Shown piece by piece: positions 23,961 through 34,959 of a stretch of DNA of 46,536 bases. A model generated the notes under the pieces. The model saw only the letters and a list, made by a program, of their open reading frames with translations. It was not told the origin of the DNA and ran no database searches. Every line of letters begins with the position of its first letter. The first letter of the stretch is position 1. Made by a program: the position numbers and the translations under genes. Source of the DNA: DATIXD01 sp035518875 (lineage in GTDB: Bacteria; Pseudomonadota; Gammaproteobacteria; Methylococcales; Methylococcaceae); NCBI GenBank assembly GCA_035518875.1, contig DATIXD010000106.1, positions 1 to 46,536 on the forward strand, read 5' to 3'.

Positions 23961-24551
23961 TTACGAGTCTTTCTCCTTAGACTCTTGCGGGGCCTCCTCT
24001 GTGGGCTCTCCCCTGGGGGTCGATTCTTCCCCCTTTTTCACGGCCTCCTCCGCCTTTTCTTCGGCGATTCCCAACCCCTCTTTTGCCGTTTCAACGACTT
24101 TACCGGCGAGTTCTTCGCCTTTCTCCATGAGGCCCTCGGCTACGTCTTTCGTCTTTTCCAGCCCCTCTTTGGCGCTCCCCGCCGCTTTCTCACCCCATTC
24201 GCCGACTGTTTTTACGACATCCTCGGCGGCTACTTTGGCTGTCTGAAGACCTTCTTTGGCCGACTCGGCAGCCTTCTCCGCCAATTCGCCAATGTCCTCG
24301 CCGACATCTCCGGCGACCGCCGTAGCTTTTTCTTTCGCCTTTTGCAGCCCCTCCTTGGCGCTTTCAGCCGCTTTTTCACCCCATTCGCCGACAGTCTTCA
24401 CGGCATCCTCGGCGGCTCCTTTCGCCGCTTCCAGACCTTCTTTGGCCGATTCGGCAGCCTTCTCCGACAAATCGCTGACTTCCTCGGCAACCGCTTTGGC
24501 TTTTCCTGTAAGGCGTTCGGTGATTTCTTTTATTTTATCGAAAATGCCCAT
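23961..24551 (-). CDS. LEA-like amphipathic helical repeat protein
   Basis: A 196-residue, Ala/Lys/Glu-rich protein without signal peptide or cysteine. It is built from 11-residue-like amphipathic motifs (EKAAESAKEGL, VKTVGEWGEKAA) resembling plant group 3 LEA proteins. A block is tandemly duplicated: EKAAESAKEGL at 30-40 and 92-102, and VKTVGEWGEK at 51-60 and 113-122, both offset by 62 residues; the DNA repeats correspondingly at 186-base spacing. The last 25 residues are acidic and disordered. LEA-like proteins protect membranes and proteins during drying or osmotic stress. The ATG at 24551 has CTGGAGGA upstream. A long antisense frame (23940-24638, plus strand) is a by-product of the repeats. 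Confidence 0.8.
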   Translation of the reverse strand: MGIFDKIKEITERLTGKAKAVAEEVSDLSEKAAESAKEGLEAAKGAAEDAVKTVGEWGEKAAESAKEGLQKAKEKATAVAGDVGEDIGELAEKAAESAKEGLQTAKVAAEDVVKTVGEWGEKAAGSAKEGLEKTKDVAEGLMEKGEELAGKVVETAKEGLGIAEEKAEEAVKKGEESTPRGEPTEEAPQESKEKDS

Positions 24552-24841
24552 ATGCGAGTTTCCTCCAGGTTCTTGAATAGTCGTTACGACACGGCGGCAT
24601 TGCCGGATGGTCGATCACCGTCCGAAGACAGGGATTGACGCAATATCCATGATCGATAAATTCAGGCTCGGCACGTCGCCCCATTCAGCCGTACCCGAGG
24701 GGCGCGGCGGGGGGAGGATAACATGCAAGAACCCTAAGGTTGTCAAAAATCTGCGCCAGAGGCCTTGCCGTCGCGTCGGCAGAATCGAGGGAACCTATTC
24801 TCCGGCGTTCCTAAATCCCTTTTCACTCCACGAAGGTATGG

Positions 24842-26047
24842 CTAAACATTCAAAACCATTCTGACCGGATCTTCCAAAAGTTCCTTGATGGTATAGAGGA
24901 ACAGCACGGCGTCGCGACCGTCGATGAGACGATGGTCGTAGGAGAGGGCGAGATAGATCATCGGGCGGATGACGATTTGGCCGTTTTCGACCATGGGGCG
25001 CTCTTTGATGGCGTGCATGCCGAGGATGGCGCTTTGCGGGGGATTAAGGATCGGGGTGGAGAGTAGGGAGCCGTAAATGCCGCCATTGGTGATGCTGAAG
25101 GTGCCGCCGGTCAGTTCTTCGTAGCTCAGCTTGCCGTCGCGGGCTTTGCGGGCGAATTCGATCACCGCCTTTTCGATGGCGCCGAAATCCAGCGTGTCGG
25201 CGTCGCGGAGGATCGGCACGACGAGGCCGCGATCGGTGGAAACGGCGATGCCGATGTCGTAATAGTCGTGAAAGACGATGTCGTCGCCATCGATCGACGC
25301 GTTGACGATGGGGAAGCGTTTGAGCGCTTCCACCGAGGCCTTGACGAAGAAGGACATAAAACCGAGCTTGATGTTGTGCTCCTGCTCAAACCGCGCCTTA
25401 TACAGATTGCGCAACTCGAAAATCTTCTGGAGGTTGACCTCGTTGAAAGTGGTGAGGGTCGCGGTACTGTGCTGCGACTGGATCATGCGTTCGGCAATGC
25501 GGGCGCGCAGCCGGGTCATTGCGACCCGCCGATCGCCACGAGCTTCCTTGGAGACGGTTTTTTCCGGAGCGATCACCGACACCGGCTCCGGCGTCGGTCC
25601 GAGTTCTGCGGTCCGGGCTTCCAGATAATCCAGTACATCCTGTTTGGTCAGCCGGCCATCCTTGCCGGTGCCCCTGATCTGCGCTGGCTCGAGGCCGTGT
25701 TCGGTGAGCAGCCTGCGTACGGCCGGGCTCAGGGGCTGCGATGACATTTGTGGCGTTTCGGCCGTCTTGGCGGGGGGCGCGGCTTGCTCGGCGATGACTC
25801 TCGCCGGTGCTTCGGTTTCGATGACCGCGAGCGGTTCGCTGCTGGTCGCGATTTCGCCCTTATTGCGAAGGATTTGCTGGAGGATGCCGGTTTCAGGCGC
25901 GGGGACTTCCAGGACGACCTTATCGGTTTCGAGATCGACCAGGGTTTCGCCCTGTTGCACCGGGTCGCCAGGCTTTTTGTGCCAATCCATCAGAGTGGCA
26001 TCTTGCACGGATTCCGGAAGATGGGGCACGGTGACTTCGACGCGCAT
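24842..26047 (-). CDS. sucB: 2-oxoglutarate dehydrogenase E2, dihydrolipoamide succinyltransferase
   Basis: A 401-residue E2 protein with the full domain order. The lipoyl domain spans residues 1-77 with the lipoylated Lys43 in DLETDKVVLEVPAP; a peripheral-subunit-binding domain lies at about 105-143 (LSPAVRRLLTEHGLEPAQIRG); the catalytic core ends with D371-H-R-x2-DG377, which holds the active-site His. It transfers the succinyl group to CoA in the TCA cycle. It starts at ATG 26047, nine bases after the sucA stop, forming a sucAB operon. The E3 gene (lpd) is not adjacent. The enzyme is notable because many type I methanotrophs were long regarded as lacking this activity. Confidence 0.97.
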   Translation of the reverse strand: MRVEVTVPHLPESVQDATLMDWHKKPGDPVQQGETLVDLETDKVVLEVPAPETGILQQILRNKGEIATSSEPLAVIETEAPARVIAEQAAPPAKTAETPQMSSQPLSPAVRRLLTEHGLEPAQIRGTGKDGRLTKQDVLDYLEARTAELGPTPEPVSVIAPEKTVSKEARGDRRVAMTRLRARIAERMIQSQHSTATLTTFNEVNLQKIFELRNLYKARFEQEHNIKLGFMSFFVKASVEALKRFPIVNASIDGDDIVFHDYYDIGIAVSTDRGLVVPILRDADTLDFGAIEKAVIEFARKARDGKLSYEELTGGTFSITNGGIYGSLLSTPILNPPQSAILGMHAIKERPMVENGQIVIRPMIYLALSYDHRLIDGRDAVLFLYTIKELLEDPVRMVLNV

Positions 26048-26056
26048 GACTGATTC

Positions 26057-28873
26057 CTAGCGACTGAGAGAGGGGACGCCGTGCAGGGCGTCTTCGACCA
26101 CCTGTTTTTGTTGCGCCAGGTGGCGGGAGAATTTTCCCACGGAGGGGGACGCAGAGGAAGGACGTCCGGCGTAACCGAGGGCGATGTGCGGGTCGAGTCT
26201 TCCCAGGAAACGGTGCTTGATTTGATGCCAGGCACCCTGGTTTTCCGGCTCTTCCTGGCACCAGATCAATTCTTTCGTGTGGATATAGGTGGCCAACTCG
26301 CGCGAGAAATCATCGCGGGGGAACGGATAGAGCTGTTCGATGCGGACGATGGCGATGTGGCGGAGATTTTCCTTGCGGCGCGTTTCCAGCAGGTCATAGT
26401 AAATCTTGCCGGCGCAAAGAACGATTCGGGTCACTTCACTAGGCGGCAGCGCATCGCTTTCGCCGATCACAGGGAGGAAGCCTCCGGTACTCAAATCGTC
26501 CAGACCCGATACGGCCAGCTTGTGCCGCAGCAAGCTCTTAGGCGTCATTATGATGAGCGGCTTGCGGTAGCGGCGCAGTATTTGCCGGCGTAGCAGATGA
26601 AAGATTTGCGCCGGCGTGCTGGGCACGCAGACCTGGATGTTTTGTTCTGCGCACAACTGCAGATAGCGTTCGAGTCGCGCCGAGGAATGCTCCGGGCCCT
26701 GGCCTTCGTGGCCGTGCGGCAGCAGCATGACCAAACCGCTGAGTCGTCCCCACTTGGTTTCGCCCGAAGAGATGAACTGGTCGATCATCACCTGGGCGCC
26801 GTTGGCGAAATCGCCGAATTGTGCTTCCCAAATAACCAACACTTCCGGTTCGGTGGTGCTGTAGCCGTATTCGAATCCGAGTACACCGTTTTCCGACAGT
26901 AGCGAGTCGTAAGTATGGAAACGACCCTGGTTCGGTGAAAGATGCTGCAATGGGATGAAGACGTCACCGGTGTTCTGATCGTAGAGGCTGGCGTGGCGAT
27001 GGAAAAAGGTTCCGCGGCCTACGTCCTGGCCTGTCAGGCGGATGTTGCGTCCCTCGGTCAGCAGGGTGGCATAGGCCAGATTCTCGGCACAGCCCCAATC
27101 GATCGGCGTTTCGCCCGCCGCCATTTTGCGCCGGTTTTCAAGAATCGCGCCCGCACGCGGATGGAGGTCGAAGCCTGGCGGCAGGCGTAGCATGGCGGCG
27201 GACACGGCCCTGATCCGCTCGATGGGGACGGTCGTACCGCAGGGCATGTCCCAGTTCGTGCCGAAGTAATGATCCCAGCGGGTCTTGACGTAATTGCCGT
27301 CGTCGTTAGGGGTAGGCCGCGAGACGCTTTCGCCCTTGTCCAGGCGTTTCTGATAGTCCTCGTCCAGACGCTTGACTTCTTCGGCGGAAATTACGCCCTC
27401 GGTGACGAGGCGGTTTGCATACAGCTTGCGGGTGCCGGGATGATGCCGAATGAACCTGTACATCAATGGCTGAGTCACGGCGGGTTCGTCGGCTTCGTTG
27501 TGGCCATGTCGGCGTAGGCAGATGAGGTCGATGACCACATCGCGCTTGAATTTCATCCGGTAGTCGATGGCCAGTTGGGTGACGTAGAGCACCGCTTCCG
27601 GATCGTCGCCGTTCACGTGAAACACGGGCGCCTGGACCATGTAGGCGACGTCGGTGCAGTAAAGCGTCGAACGGGCGTCGAAGGGGTTGCTGGTGGTGAA
27701 GCCGATCTGGTTGTTGATGACGATATGGACGGTGCCGCCGGTAGTGAAGGCGGGAGTTTCGGCCATGTTTAGAGTTTCCATGACTACGCCCTGCCCGGCG
27801 AATGCCGCATCGCCGTGAATCAACACCGGCAGCACGGCGGTTTCCCCATCATGCTCGTAACGGTCCTGCCGAGCCCGCACCGAGCCTTCCACCACAGGGT
27901 CGACGCTTTCCAAATGTGAGGGATTGAAGGCTAGGGCTAGGTGCACCGGGCCGCCGGGGGTTTCCACGTCGGACGAGAAGCCCAAGTGATATTTCACATC
28001 GCCGGCTCCATTGGGAATGGGCTCTAGGGTGGAGGTCTCCTCAAACTCCTGAAAGAGCAGGCTGGGTTTCTTGCCTAAGATATTGACGAGCACGTTCAGG
28101 CGGCCGCGGTGGGCCATACCGATCACGATTTCCCGCCCGCCTTGTTCTCCGGCGCGCTGGATCAGTTCGTCCAGCAGCGGAATAAGGCTTTCGCCGCCTT
28201 CCAGCGAAAAGCGCTTCTGGCCCACGTATTTGCGATGCAGGTATTTTTCGATACCTTCGGCGGACGTCAGGAGCTTCAGCAACCAACGCTTCCTCTCCGG
28301 CCCGAATTCGGCGCGCGCCCGGCTGTTTTCGAGGCGGTTTTGAATCCATTCCTTGATCTCAGTGTCAACGATATGCGTATATTCCGAACCTATGCTGCCG
28401 CAGTAAGCGGCGCGAAGGTTTGAGATAATCTGTCGAAGGGTAAGTTTTTCCGCGCTCTGCAGAATGTCGGTATAGAACAGCTCGTCCATGTCCCGTTCGG
28501 TCAGTCCATAACTGCGTGGTTCCAAATCGAGGATGCCCGCGAGGGGAGAGAGCTTCAGCGGGTTGTTGTCGGCCAATTGATGGCCGCGCGCGCGGTAGCG
28601 ATGGATCAGCTGGTCCACCGCCGATTGCTTGCGGATCGCTTCCTCGATCGCGCCGGGTTTGGCGGCGACCGTGACGGATTTGATCGGCAACCTGATCGGC
28701 GTCAAGTCACGGATTTCAGCCGTGCCCGACTGGATGGCCGCGAATTTTTCCCGCCACGAGGCGTCGACGGAATTGGGATCCTTCAGGAATTTTTCGAATA
28801 ACTCTTCCAAGAAACTCGCGTTGCCCTCGGAAAAGGCCGAGGACTCCTGGAAAAGTTGTAAAAGCTTGTTCAT
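26057..28873 (-). CDS. sucA: 2-oxoglutarate dehydrogenase E1 component
   Basis: A 938-residue thiamine-diphosphate enzyme of normal E1o length. The N-terminus shows the E1o-specific segment FLEELFEKFLKDPNSVDASW that docks on the complex; RYRARGHQLADNNPL follows. Later come the active-site GMAHRGRLNVL, the ThDP/Mg site VNGDDPEAVLYV, CLRRHGHNEADEP, and the C-terminal RIEQLYPFP and ELIWCQEEPENQGAW. It decarboxylates 2-oxoglutarate and succinylates the E2 lipoyl group. I prefer the ATG at 28873, matching the conserved N-terminus, over an extension to 28948. It forms an operon with sucB and is divergent from the HDOD gene. Confidence 0.97.
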   Translation of the reverse strand: MNKLLQLFQESSAFSEGNASFLEELFEKFLKDPNSVDASWREKFAAIQSGTAEIRDLTPIRLPIKSVTVAAKPGAIEEAIRKQSAVDQLIHRYRARGHQLADNNPLKLSPLAGILDLEPRSYGLTERDMDELFYTDILQSAEKLTLRQIISNLRAAYCGSIGSEYTHIVDTEIKEWIQNRLENSRARAEFGPERKRWLLKLLTSAEGIEKYLHRKYVGQKRFSLEGGESLIPLLDELIQRAGEQGGREIVIGMAHRGRLNVLVNILGKKPSLLFQEFEETSTLEPIPNGAGDVKYHLGFSSDVETPGGPVHLALAFNPSHLESVDPVVEGSVRARQDRYEHDGETAVLPVLIHGDAAFAGQGVVMETLNMAETPAFTTGGTVHIVINNQIGFTTSNPFDARSTLYCTDVAYMVQAPVFHVNGDDPEAVLYVTQLAIDYRMKFKRDVVIDLICLRRHGHNEADEPAVTQPLMYRFIRHHPGTRKLYANRLVTEGVISAEEVKRLDEDYQKRLDKGESVSRPTPNDDGNYVKTRWDHYFGTNWDMPCGTTVPIERIRAVSAAMLRLPPGFDLHPRAGAILENRRKMAAGETPIDWGCAENLAYATLLTEGRNIRLTGQDVGRGTFFHRHASLYDQNTGDVFIPLQHLSPNQGRFHTYDSLLSENGVLGFEYGYSTTEPEVLVIWEAQFGDFANGAQVMIDQFISSGETKWGRLSGLVMLLPHGHEGQGPEHSSARLERYLQLCAEQNIQVCVPSTPAQIFHLLRRQILRRYRKPLIIMTPKSLLRHKLAVSGLDDLSTGGFLPVIGESDALPPSEVTRIVLCAGKIYYDLLETRRKENLRHIAIVRIEQLYPFPRDDFSRELATYIHTKELIWCQEEPENQGAWHQIKHRFLGRLDPHIALGYAGRPSSASPSVGKFSRHLAQQKQVVEDALHGVPSLSR

Positions 28874-29133
28874 CGTGGTTGATTCGGATTCCGAAAATTG
28901 ATTCGATTGAATGGCTTTTAGGATATGTGCTTTTAATCGAATATCCAAGGACTAAAGCCAGCAGTATTCGTTCCAATAAAGGGCCTAAAAATTCCCCTGG
29001 CAGGGCTGGCTCGCCGTAGTTCGCGTCGTCCCGAAACTTTGATGCGAAGTGCGGCTTGGTCGGAACCAATGTGGCCTTGTCTATAATCAGATGGTGAACC
29101 GAATCTTTTGCCAGCCACAGAGCGTCACGCACC

Positions 29134-30336
29134 ATGTTTGACGGATTGATCGCCCGGACTCCGATATACACCCGCAGCCTCGATATCTTTGGCTATGAAC
29201 TGCGCTTTTGTAGTCGCGAGGCCTTGGATCGCGGTGTCGCCGATGATGAGTCGGGCGAGGGCGAATGCCTGCTGCGAGCGTCCCGCGAGTTGAGCCTGGG
29301 TGAGATCACCGGCCCGAGCCGCGCGCTGATTCGCTTGCCGCCTACGCTTCTGCATCTGGGCGAGAAAATCGGCTGGCCGAGGGACAAAATCGTTCTCGCG
29401 GTGCCTGCGCCCGTCATGAACGACCACGCGGTGGAGAAAGCCCTCAGTCAGCTCGCTGAGGCGGGCTACATCATCGCCTTGCATCACCCGTCCGGCGATC
29501 TGGCGGAGCTGCGACGCGATGCGAATTTTATCTCCATCTGCGCTCTGAACGCCGACTCCGCGCCGGTTTTCAAGCTCCCGCCGGCATCAGGCAGCGCTTC
29601 GGCACGGCCGCATCTGCTGGTGCGGGAGCTCGAAACCGCCGAACAAAACGACTACTTCCGCAAGCTCGGATTCAACTATTTCGAAGGCGCCTTTTTCGCG
29701 CGGCCCAGGTCGATTCCAGGTTGCGAGATTCCGGCCGATCGGCTGGCAGTGTTGCAACTGGTCGCACGCCTGCAAAGCCCGGAGGTTGAAATCGATGAGG
29801 TGGAAGACCTTATCAGCCGCGACCTTACCCTCAGCTATAAGCTGCTGCGCTTGCTCAATGCGGCTTATTTCGGCGTGCCGAAGCGCCTGGATTCCATCCG
29901 TCGTGCGGTTATGTTCTTCGGTCTGCAACGGATCAAGAACTGGGCGACCGTGGTGATGGTCAATGCCGTCGATTTCCGCCCGCGAGAGTTGCTGACGACG
30001 GCGATGGTGCGGGCTCGCACGTGTGAACTGCTGGCGCGGGATCTGGGACGCGAACCGACCGAGCCCTATTATCTGGCCGGCCTGTTTTCGTTGCTGGACG
30101 CCATCATGGACGCGCCCATGGCGCAGATTCTGGCGCGCTTGAGTCTGACTGAGCAGCTCCAGCGGGCATTGCTCGAGGGAACCGGTCCGGTGGGCGAAGT
30201 GCTCCGAACGGTACTGATGTTCGAACGATGCGACGTTACCCAGGTGCCTTGTCGCAAATTCAGTCAGGCGGGCGTTCCCGCGCGGGCTTATCTTGATGCG
30301 ATCGGCTGGGCTTCGGAAGCGACCCGACAGATGTAG
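29134..30336 (+). CDS. Degenerate-EAL and HDOD domain signalling protein (YuxH/CdgJ-like)
   Basis: A 400-residue protein of the EAL-HDOD type. The N-terminal half starts TPIYTRSLDIFGYELRF, aligned to the EAL domain beginning, but the EAL motif is replaced (YEL) and the catalytic metal residues are not recognisable, so it should bind or sense rather than cleave c-di-GMP. The C-terminal half is an HDOD domain (DLISRDLTLSYKLLRLLNAAYFG, RAVMFFGLQRIKNWATVVMVN). Characterised members such as CdgJ influence motility and surface behaviour. It starts at ATG 29134, shares a divergent intergenic region with sucA, and converges on the ygiQ gene. Confidence 0.88.
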   Translation: MFDGLIARTPIYTRSLDIFGYELRFCSREALDRGVADDESGEGECLLRASRELSLGEITGPSRALIRLPPTLLHLGEKIGWPRDKIVLAVPAPVMNDHAVEKALSQLAEAGYIIALHHPSGDLAELRRDANFISICALNADSAPVFKLPPASGSASARPHLLVRELETAEQNDYFRKLGFNYFEGAFFARPRSIPGCEIPADRLAVLQLVARLQSPEVEIDEVEDLISRDLTLSYKLLRLLNAAYFGVPKRLDSIRRAVMFFGLQRIKNWATVVMVNAVDFRPRELLTTAMVRARTCELLARDLGREPTEPYYLAGLFSLLDAIMDAPMAQILARLSLTEQLQRALLEGTGPVGEVLRTVLMFERCDVTQVPCRKFSQAGVPARAYLDAIGWASEATRQM

Positions 30337-30351
30337 GTGGCGGGGCACAAG

Positions 30352-32547
<2,196 letters not shown>

Positions 32548-32633
32548 GGGTACGACGGGGACGGGTGAAGGGCTAAATTCCAAGCTCTTTATGCGCGCTT
32601 CGCAAATAGTGCGAGTAGCACTTCGAGGGGTTG

Positions 32634-32658
32634 GCTCCCCCGCGCTTGGCGAGGGAGC
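32634..32658. terminator. Hairpin downstream of the exported LEA-like gene
   Basis: GCTCCC pairs with GGGAGC and, after one mismatch, CGC pairs with GCG, around a five-base loop. It begins about 15 bases past the stop of the LEA-like gene (minus strand) and ahead of ygiQ, a normal terminator position. No T-run follows. Confidence 0.4.
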
Positions 32659-32673
32659 GAATGGGATCATCGC

Positions 32674-33120
32674 TCAGCGCAGCAGGTCGAGTGCCTTGTC
32701 GGTCGCTTCCTGCTTGGCCTTCTCTTTGGCTGCCTTGCCGGCTTCGTCGACCGCCTTGGACGGGCTCCCGACCTTGCCTTTCAGCTCTTTGGCTTTGTCG
32801 ACGCCTTCCTCGGTGGCTTTCACGCCCTGTTTGACTTCTTCCGGAACCGCTTCCTTAAGTTGTTGCTGAGCGGCTTCCTTGGCCGACTCTTGTGCTTGCT
32901 CCTTCAGCGCTGCGGGCGCTTTTTCTGCGCTTTCTTTCAGATTCTTTGCTTTTTCCAGGCTTTCTCCTGCAGATTTGGCGCCCTCAACGGCTTCGCTCGG
33001 TGCCGCCGACTCGGCCGTATCTTTTAGTAACTGTTTGGTGGCGCCTTCAAGGCCGGATTTTTCGGCAAGAGCCGCGCCGGAAATCACCAAGGCGCTCAGA
33101 AATAGGATCTTGGTTCGCAT
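32674..33120 (-). CDS. Exported LEA-like/alanine-lysine-rich helical protein
   Basis: A 148-residue protein with a signal peptide (MRTKILFLSALVISGAALA, cleavage after ALA at about residue 19). The mature part is made almost wholly of Ala, Lys, Glu and Gln in amphipathic helices (for example ESLEKAKNLKESAEKAPAALKEQAQESAKEAAQ), with no cysteine or tryptophan. It resembles LEA group 3 or YtxH-like helical proteins and would act in the periplasm, plausibly in envelope or desiccation protection (inference). AAGGAGG stands upstream of the ATG at 33120, among the best ribosome-binding sites in the window. It has compositional kinship with the cytoplasmic LEA-like protein at 24 kb but no 62-residue duplication. 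Confidence 0.78.
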   Translation of the reverse strand: MRTKILFLSALVISGAALAEKSGLEGATKQLLKDTAESAAPSEAVEGAKSAGESLEKAKNLKESAEKAPAALKEQAQESAKEAAQQQLKEAVPEEVKQGVKATEEGVDKAKELKGKVGSPSKAVDEAGKAAKEKAKQEATDKALDLLR

Positions 33121-33256
33121 GACATGCCTCCTTCTTTGGTATCGTGAACGGATGCCTTCGGCGATCCGTGGCCTAATAGTACGCAAGGCGGATTGAGCCG
33201 TACAGCGGAAGAATGGACGCGGACCACTGCGTTAAGAATAAAGCGGTTGATAACAT

Positions 33257-33286
33257 CAATGGGCTGTCTTTGACGGCAGCCCATTG
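33257..33286. terminator. Hairpin downstream of the DegP/DegQ protease gene
   Basis: CAATGGGCTG (33257-33266) pairs perfectly with CAGCCCATTG (33277-33286); a wobble and a G-C pair extend it inward. It starts about 18 bases past the protease stop on the minus strand. The following bases are AT-rich but lack a long T-run. Confidence 0.55.
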
Positions 33287-33303
33287 CCAGCCGGGCGAAG
33301 TTC

Positions 33304-34662
33304 TTAGCGCAACATCAGGAAAAATGCACCATCGCCACGCTGGATGTTGAGCAGCAACTGGCTGCGACCGCCGGCCGCCCCTTTGAGTTCATTTAGGTTG
33401 TGCACTTCCTCCCGATTCGCCATGACGATGATATCGCCGGGCCTGAGACCCGCTTGAAACGCGTAGGAAGACGTGTGGATCTTTTCGATTCGCACGCCTT
33501 CGGCTTGTTCGGTGGGCGCGGTGTCGGCCAGCAATGTGCCGGCGAGTTTCGGATGGATTTTCTTGCCTTCTTCGCGGCTGATCTTGGGGGCGGCGATTTC
33601 CGCCGTTCGGGTCACAGTGTCGCCCTTGTGCACGACTTCGACCCGGACCTCGTCGCCGATTTGCAGCATGCCAACGGCGTTGCGGACATCCGAGCTGTTT
33701 TTGATGCGACGCGCATTGACGGCCAGAACGATGTCGCCCGCTTCAAGGCCGGCTTTCGCCGCCGGCGAGCCCGGCTGCACCCCGGTGATGACTGCGCCCT
33801 GGGTCTGGCTCAGTCCGAAGGCCTGGGCGAGGTCGGGGGTCATATCCTGAATGTTGACGCCGAGGAGGCCGCGTCGAATTTCGCCATGCTCGATCAGCGT
33901 ATTTTTGATGTTGGCCGCCATGTTGGACGGGATCGCGAAACCGATGCCGACGTTGCCGCCGCTGGGTGCTACGATGGCGGTGTTGATGCCGACCAACTCA
34001 CCTCGCAGATTGACCAGAGCGCCGCCGGAGTTACCGGGGTTGATCGAGGCGTCGGTCTGGATAAAGTCTTCGTAGCCCTCGATGCCGAGTCCGGAGCGGC
34101 CCAGCGCGCTGACGATGCCCGAGGTGACGGTCTGTCCCAGCCCGAAAGGGTTGCCGATCGCGACGACGAAGTCGCCAACCTGCAACTGATCCGAGTCTGC
34201 GATGGGCAGCGCATCCAGCTGGTTCGGCTCCACTTTGATGACGGCGATGTCCGATTCGGGATCGGTTCCGACCAGCTTGGCATTGAGTTGCCTCCCATCC
34301 TGCAGGGTCACCATGATCTGGTCGGCCTTGTCGATGACGTGGTTGTTGGTGATGATGTAACCGTTACGCGCGTCGACGATCACGCCGGATCCGAGGCTTG
34401 AGGTCTCCCGCTGACGGGGCGCATTGGGAATGTCGAAAAAGTGGCGAAAAAACGGATCGCGCAACAGCGGGTTTTCCTCCACCTCGATCTTGGACTTCGT
34501 CGAGATGTTGACCACTGCCGGCATGGCTTTCTTGAGCATGGGCGCGAGGCTGGGCATGGATTGCCCGTCGACGCTTTGCGGCCACGCCGCCCTGGCCTGT
34601 GGCAAGCCAGCGAGCAGGCCGATCGTCAAGGAAGCGATCAGCAAACGTTTGGGTAGGCGCAT
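33304..34662 (-). CDS. degQ: Periplasmic serine endoprotease DegP/DegQ/MucD type
   Basis: A 452-residue HtrA protease. A signal peptide (cleavage after ARA, about residue 25) precedes the trypsin-like domain with the triad His108 (TNNHVID), Asp138 (ESDIAVIKV) and Ser212 (GNSGGALVN). Two PDZ domains follow (residues about 260-350 and 370-450). It degrades or refolds misfolded periplasmic proteins. The short Q-linker and overall length are closer to DegQ/MucD than to E. coli DegP; the exact orthologue is not decided. The start ATG at 34662 fits the signal peptide, whereas the longer frame to 34770 does not. It is divergent from the cNMP-rhodanese gene. Confidence 0.94.
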   Translation of the reverse strand: MRLPKRLLIASLTIGLLAGLPQARAAWPQSVDGQSMPSLAPMLKKAMPAVVNISTKSKIEVEENPLLRDPFFRHFFDIPNAPRQRETSSLGSGVIVDARNGYIITNNHVIDKADQIMVTLQDGRQLNAKLVGTDPESDIAVIKVEPNQLDALPIADSDQLQVGDFVVAIGNPFGLGQTVTSGIVSALGRSGLGIEGYEDFIQTDASINPGNSGGALVNLRGELVGINTAIVAPSGGNVGIGFAIPSNMAANIKNTLIEHGEIRRGLLGVNIQDMTPDLAQAFGLSQTQGAVITGVQPGSPAAKAGLEAGDIVLAVNARRIKNSSDVRNAVGMLQIGDEVRVEVVHKGDTVTRTAEIAAPKISREEGKKIHPKLAGTLLADTAPTEQAEGVRIEKIHTSSYAFQAGLRPGDIIVMANREEVHNLNELKGAAGGRSQLLLNIQRGDGAFFLMLR

Positions 34663-34959
34663 CTTCGATATCTCGGCTGATTTTACATGTGATGGGGGCG
34701 TGTTCGTCGGTATACGGCGGGTCTCTTGCGGCGAGATCCTGACAATGGGGCCGAGGCCACGTGAATACAAGGGGAGAGGCGGAACGGTGTCTGGCTCGAT
34801 GGTCTATTATATGGAAGCCTGATGTAGTGAAACAACGCTTGGAGTTTGGAAGTTCGCCCAAGCGGGATAAAAGCCGGTTTACATTTTCATGTCTAAAGCA
34901 AGCGTTGGCCGCGGACGGACGCGGTTTTCGCGCTCATGTGATCCAGGACGCCCAAAGTC

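Noticed and set aside
23940..24638. 232-codon plus-strand frame opposite the LEA-like gene, and a 99-codon frame at 23947 with AGGAGG upstream
   Set aside because: The translations are Phe/Leu/Arg-rich or Ser/Ala/Pro-rich mirror images of the repetitive Ala-Lys-Glu codons on the minus strand. Open antisense frames are expected there, and the AGGAGG is most likely coincidental.
24552..24841. Possible gene between the LEA-like gene and sucB
   Set aside because: Only an 85-codon plus-strand frame without features is present. No structured RNA or terminator with a T-run could be made out.
33400..34401. 333-codon plus-strand frame opposite degQ
   Set aside because: Rich in Asp/Val/Gly by codon mirroring. 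The protease triad and PDZ domains on the minus strand are decisive.
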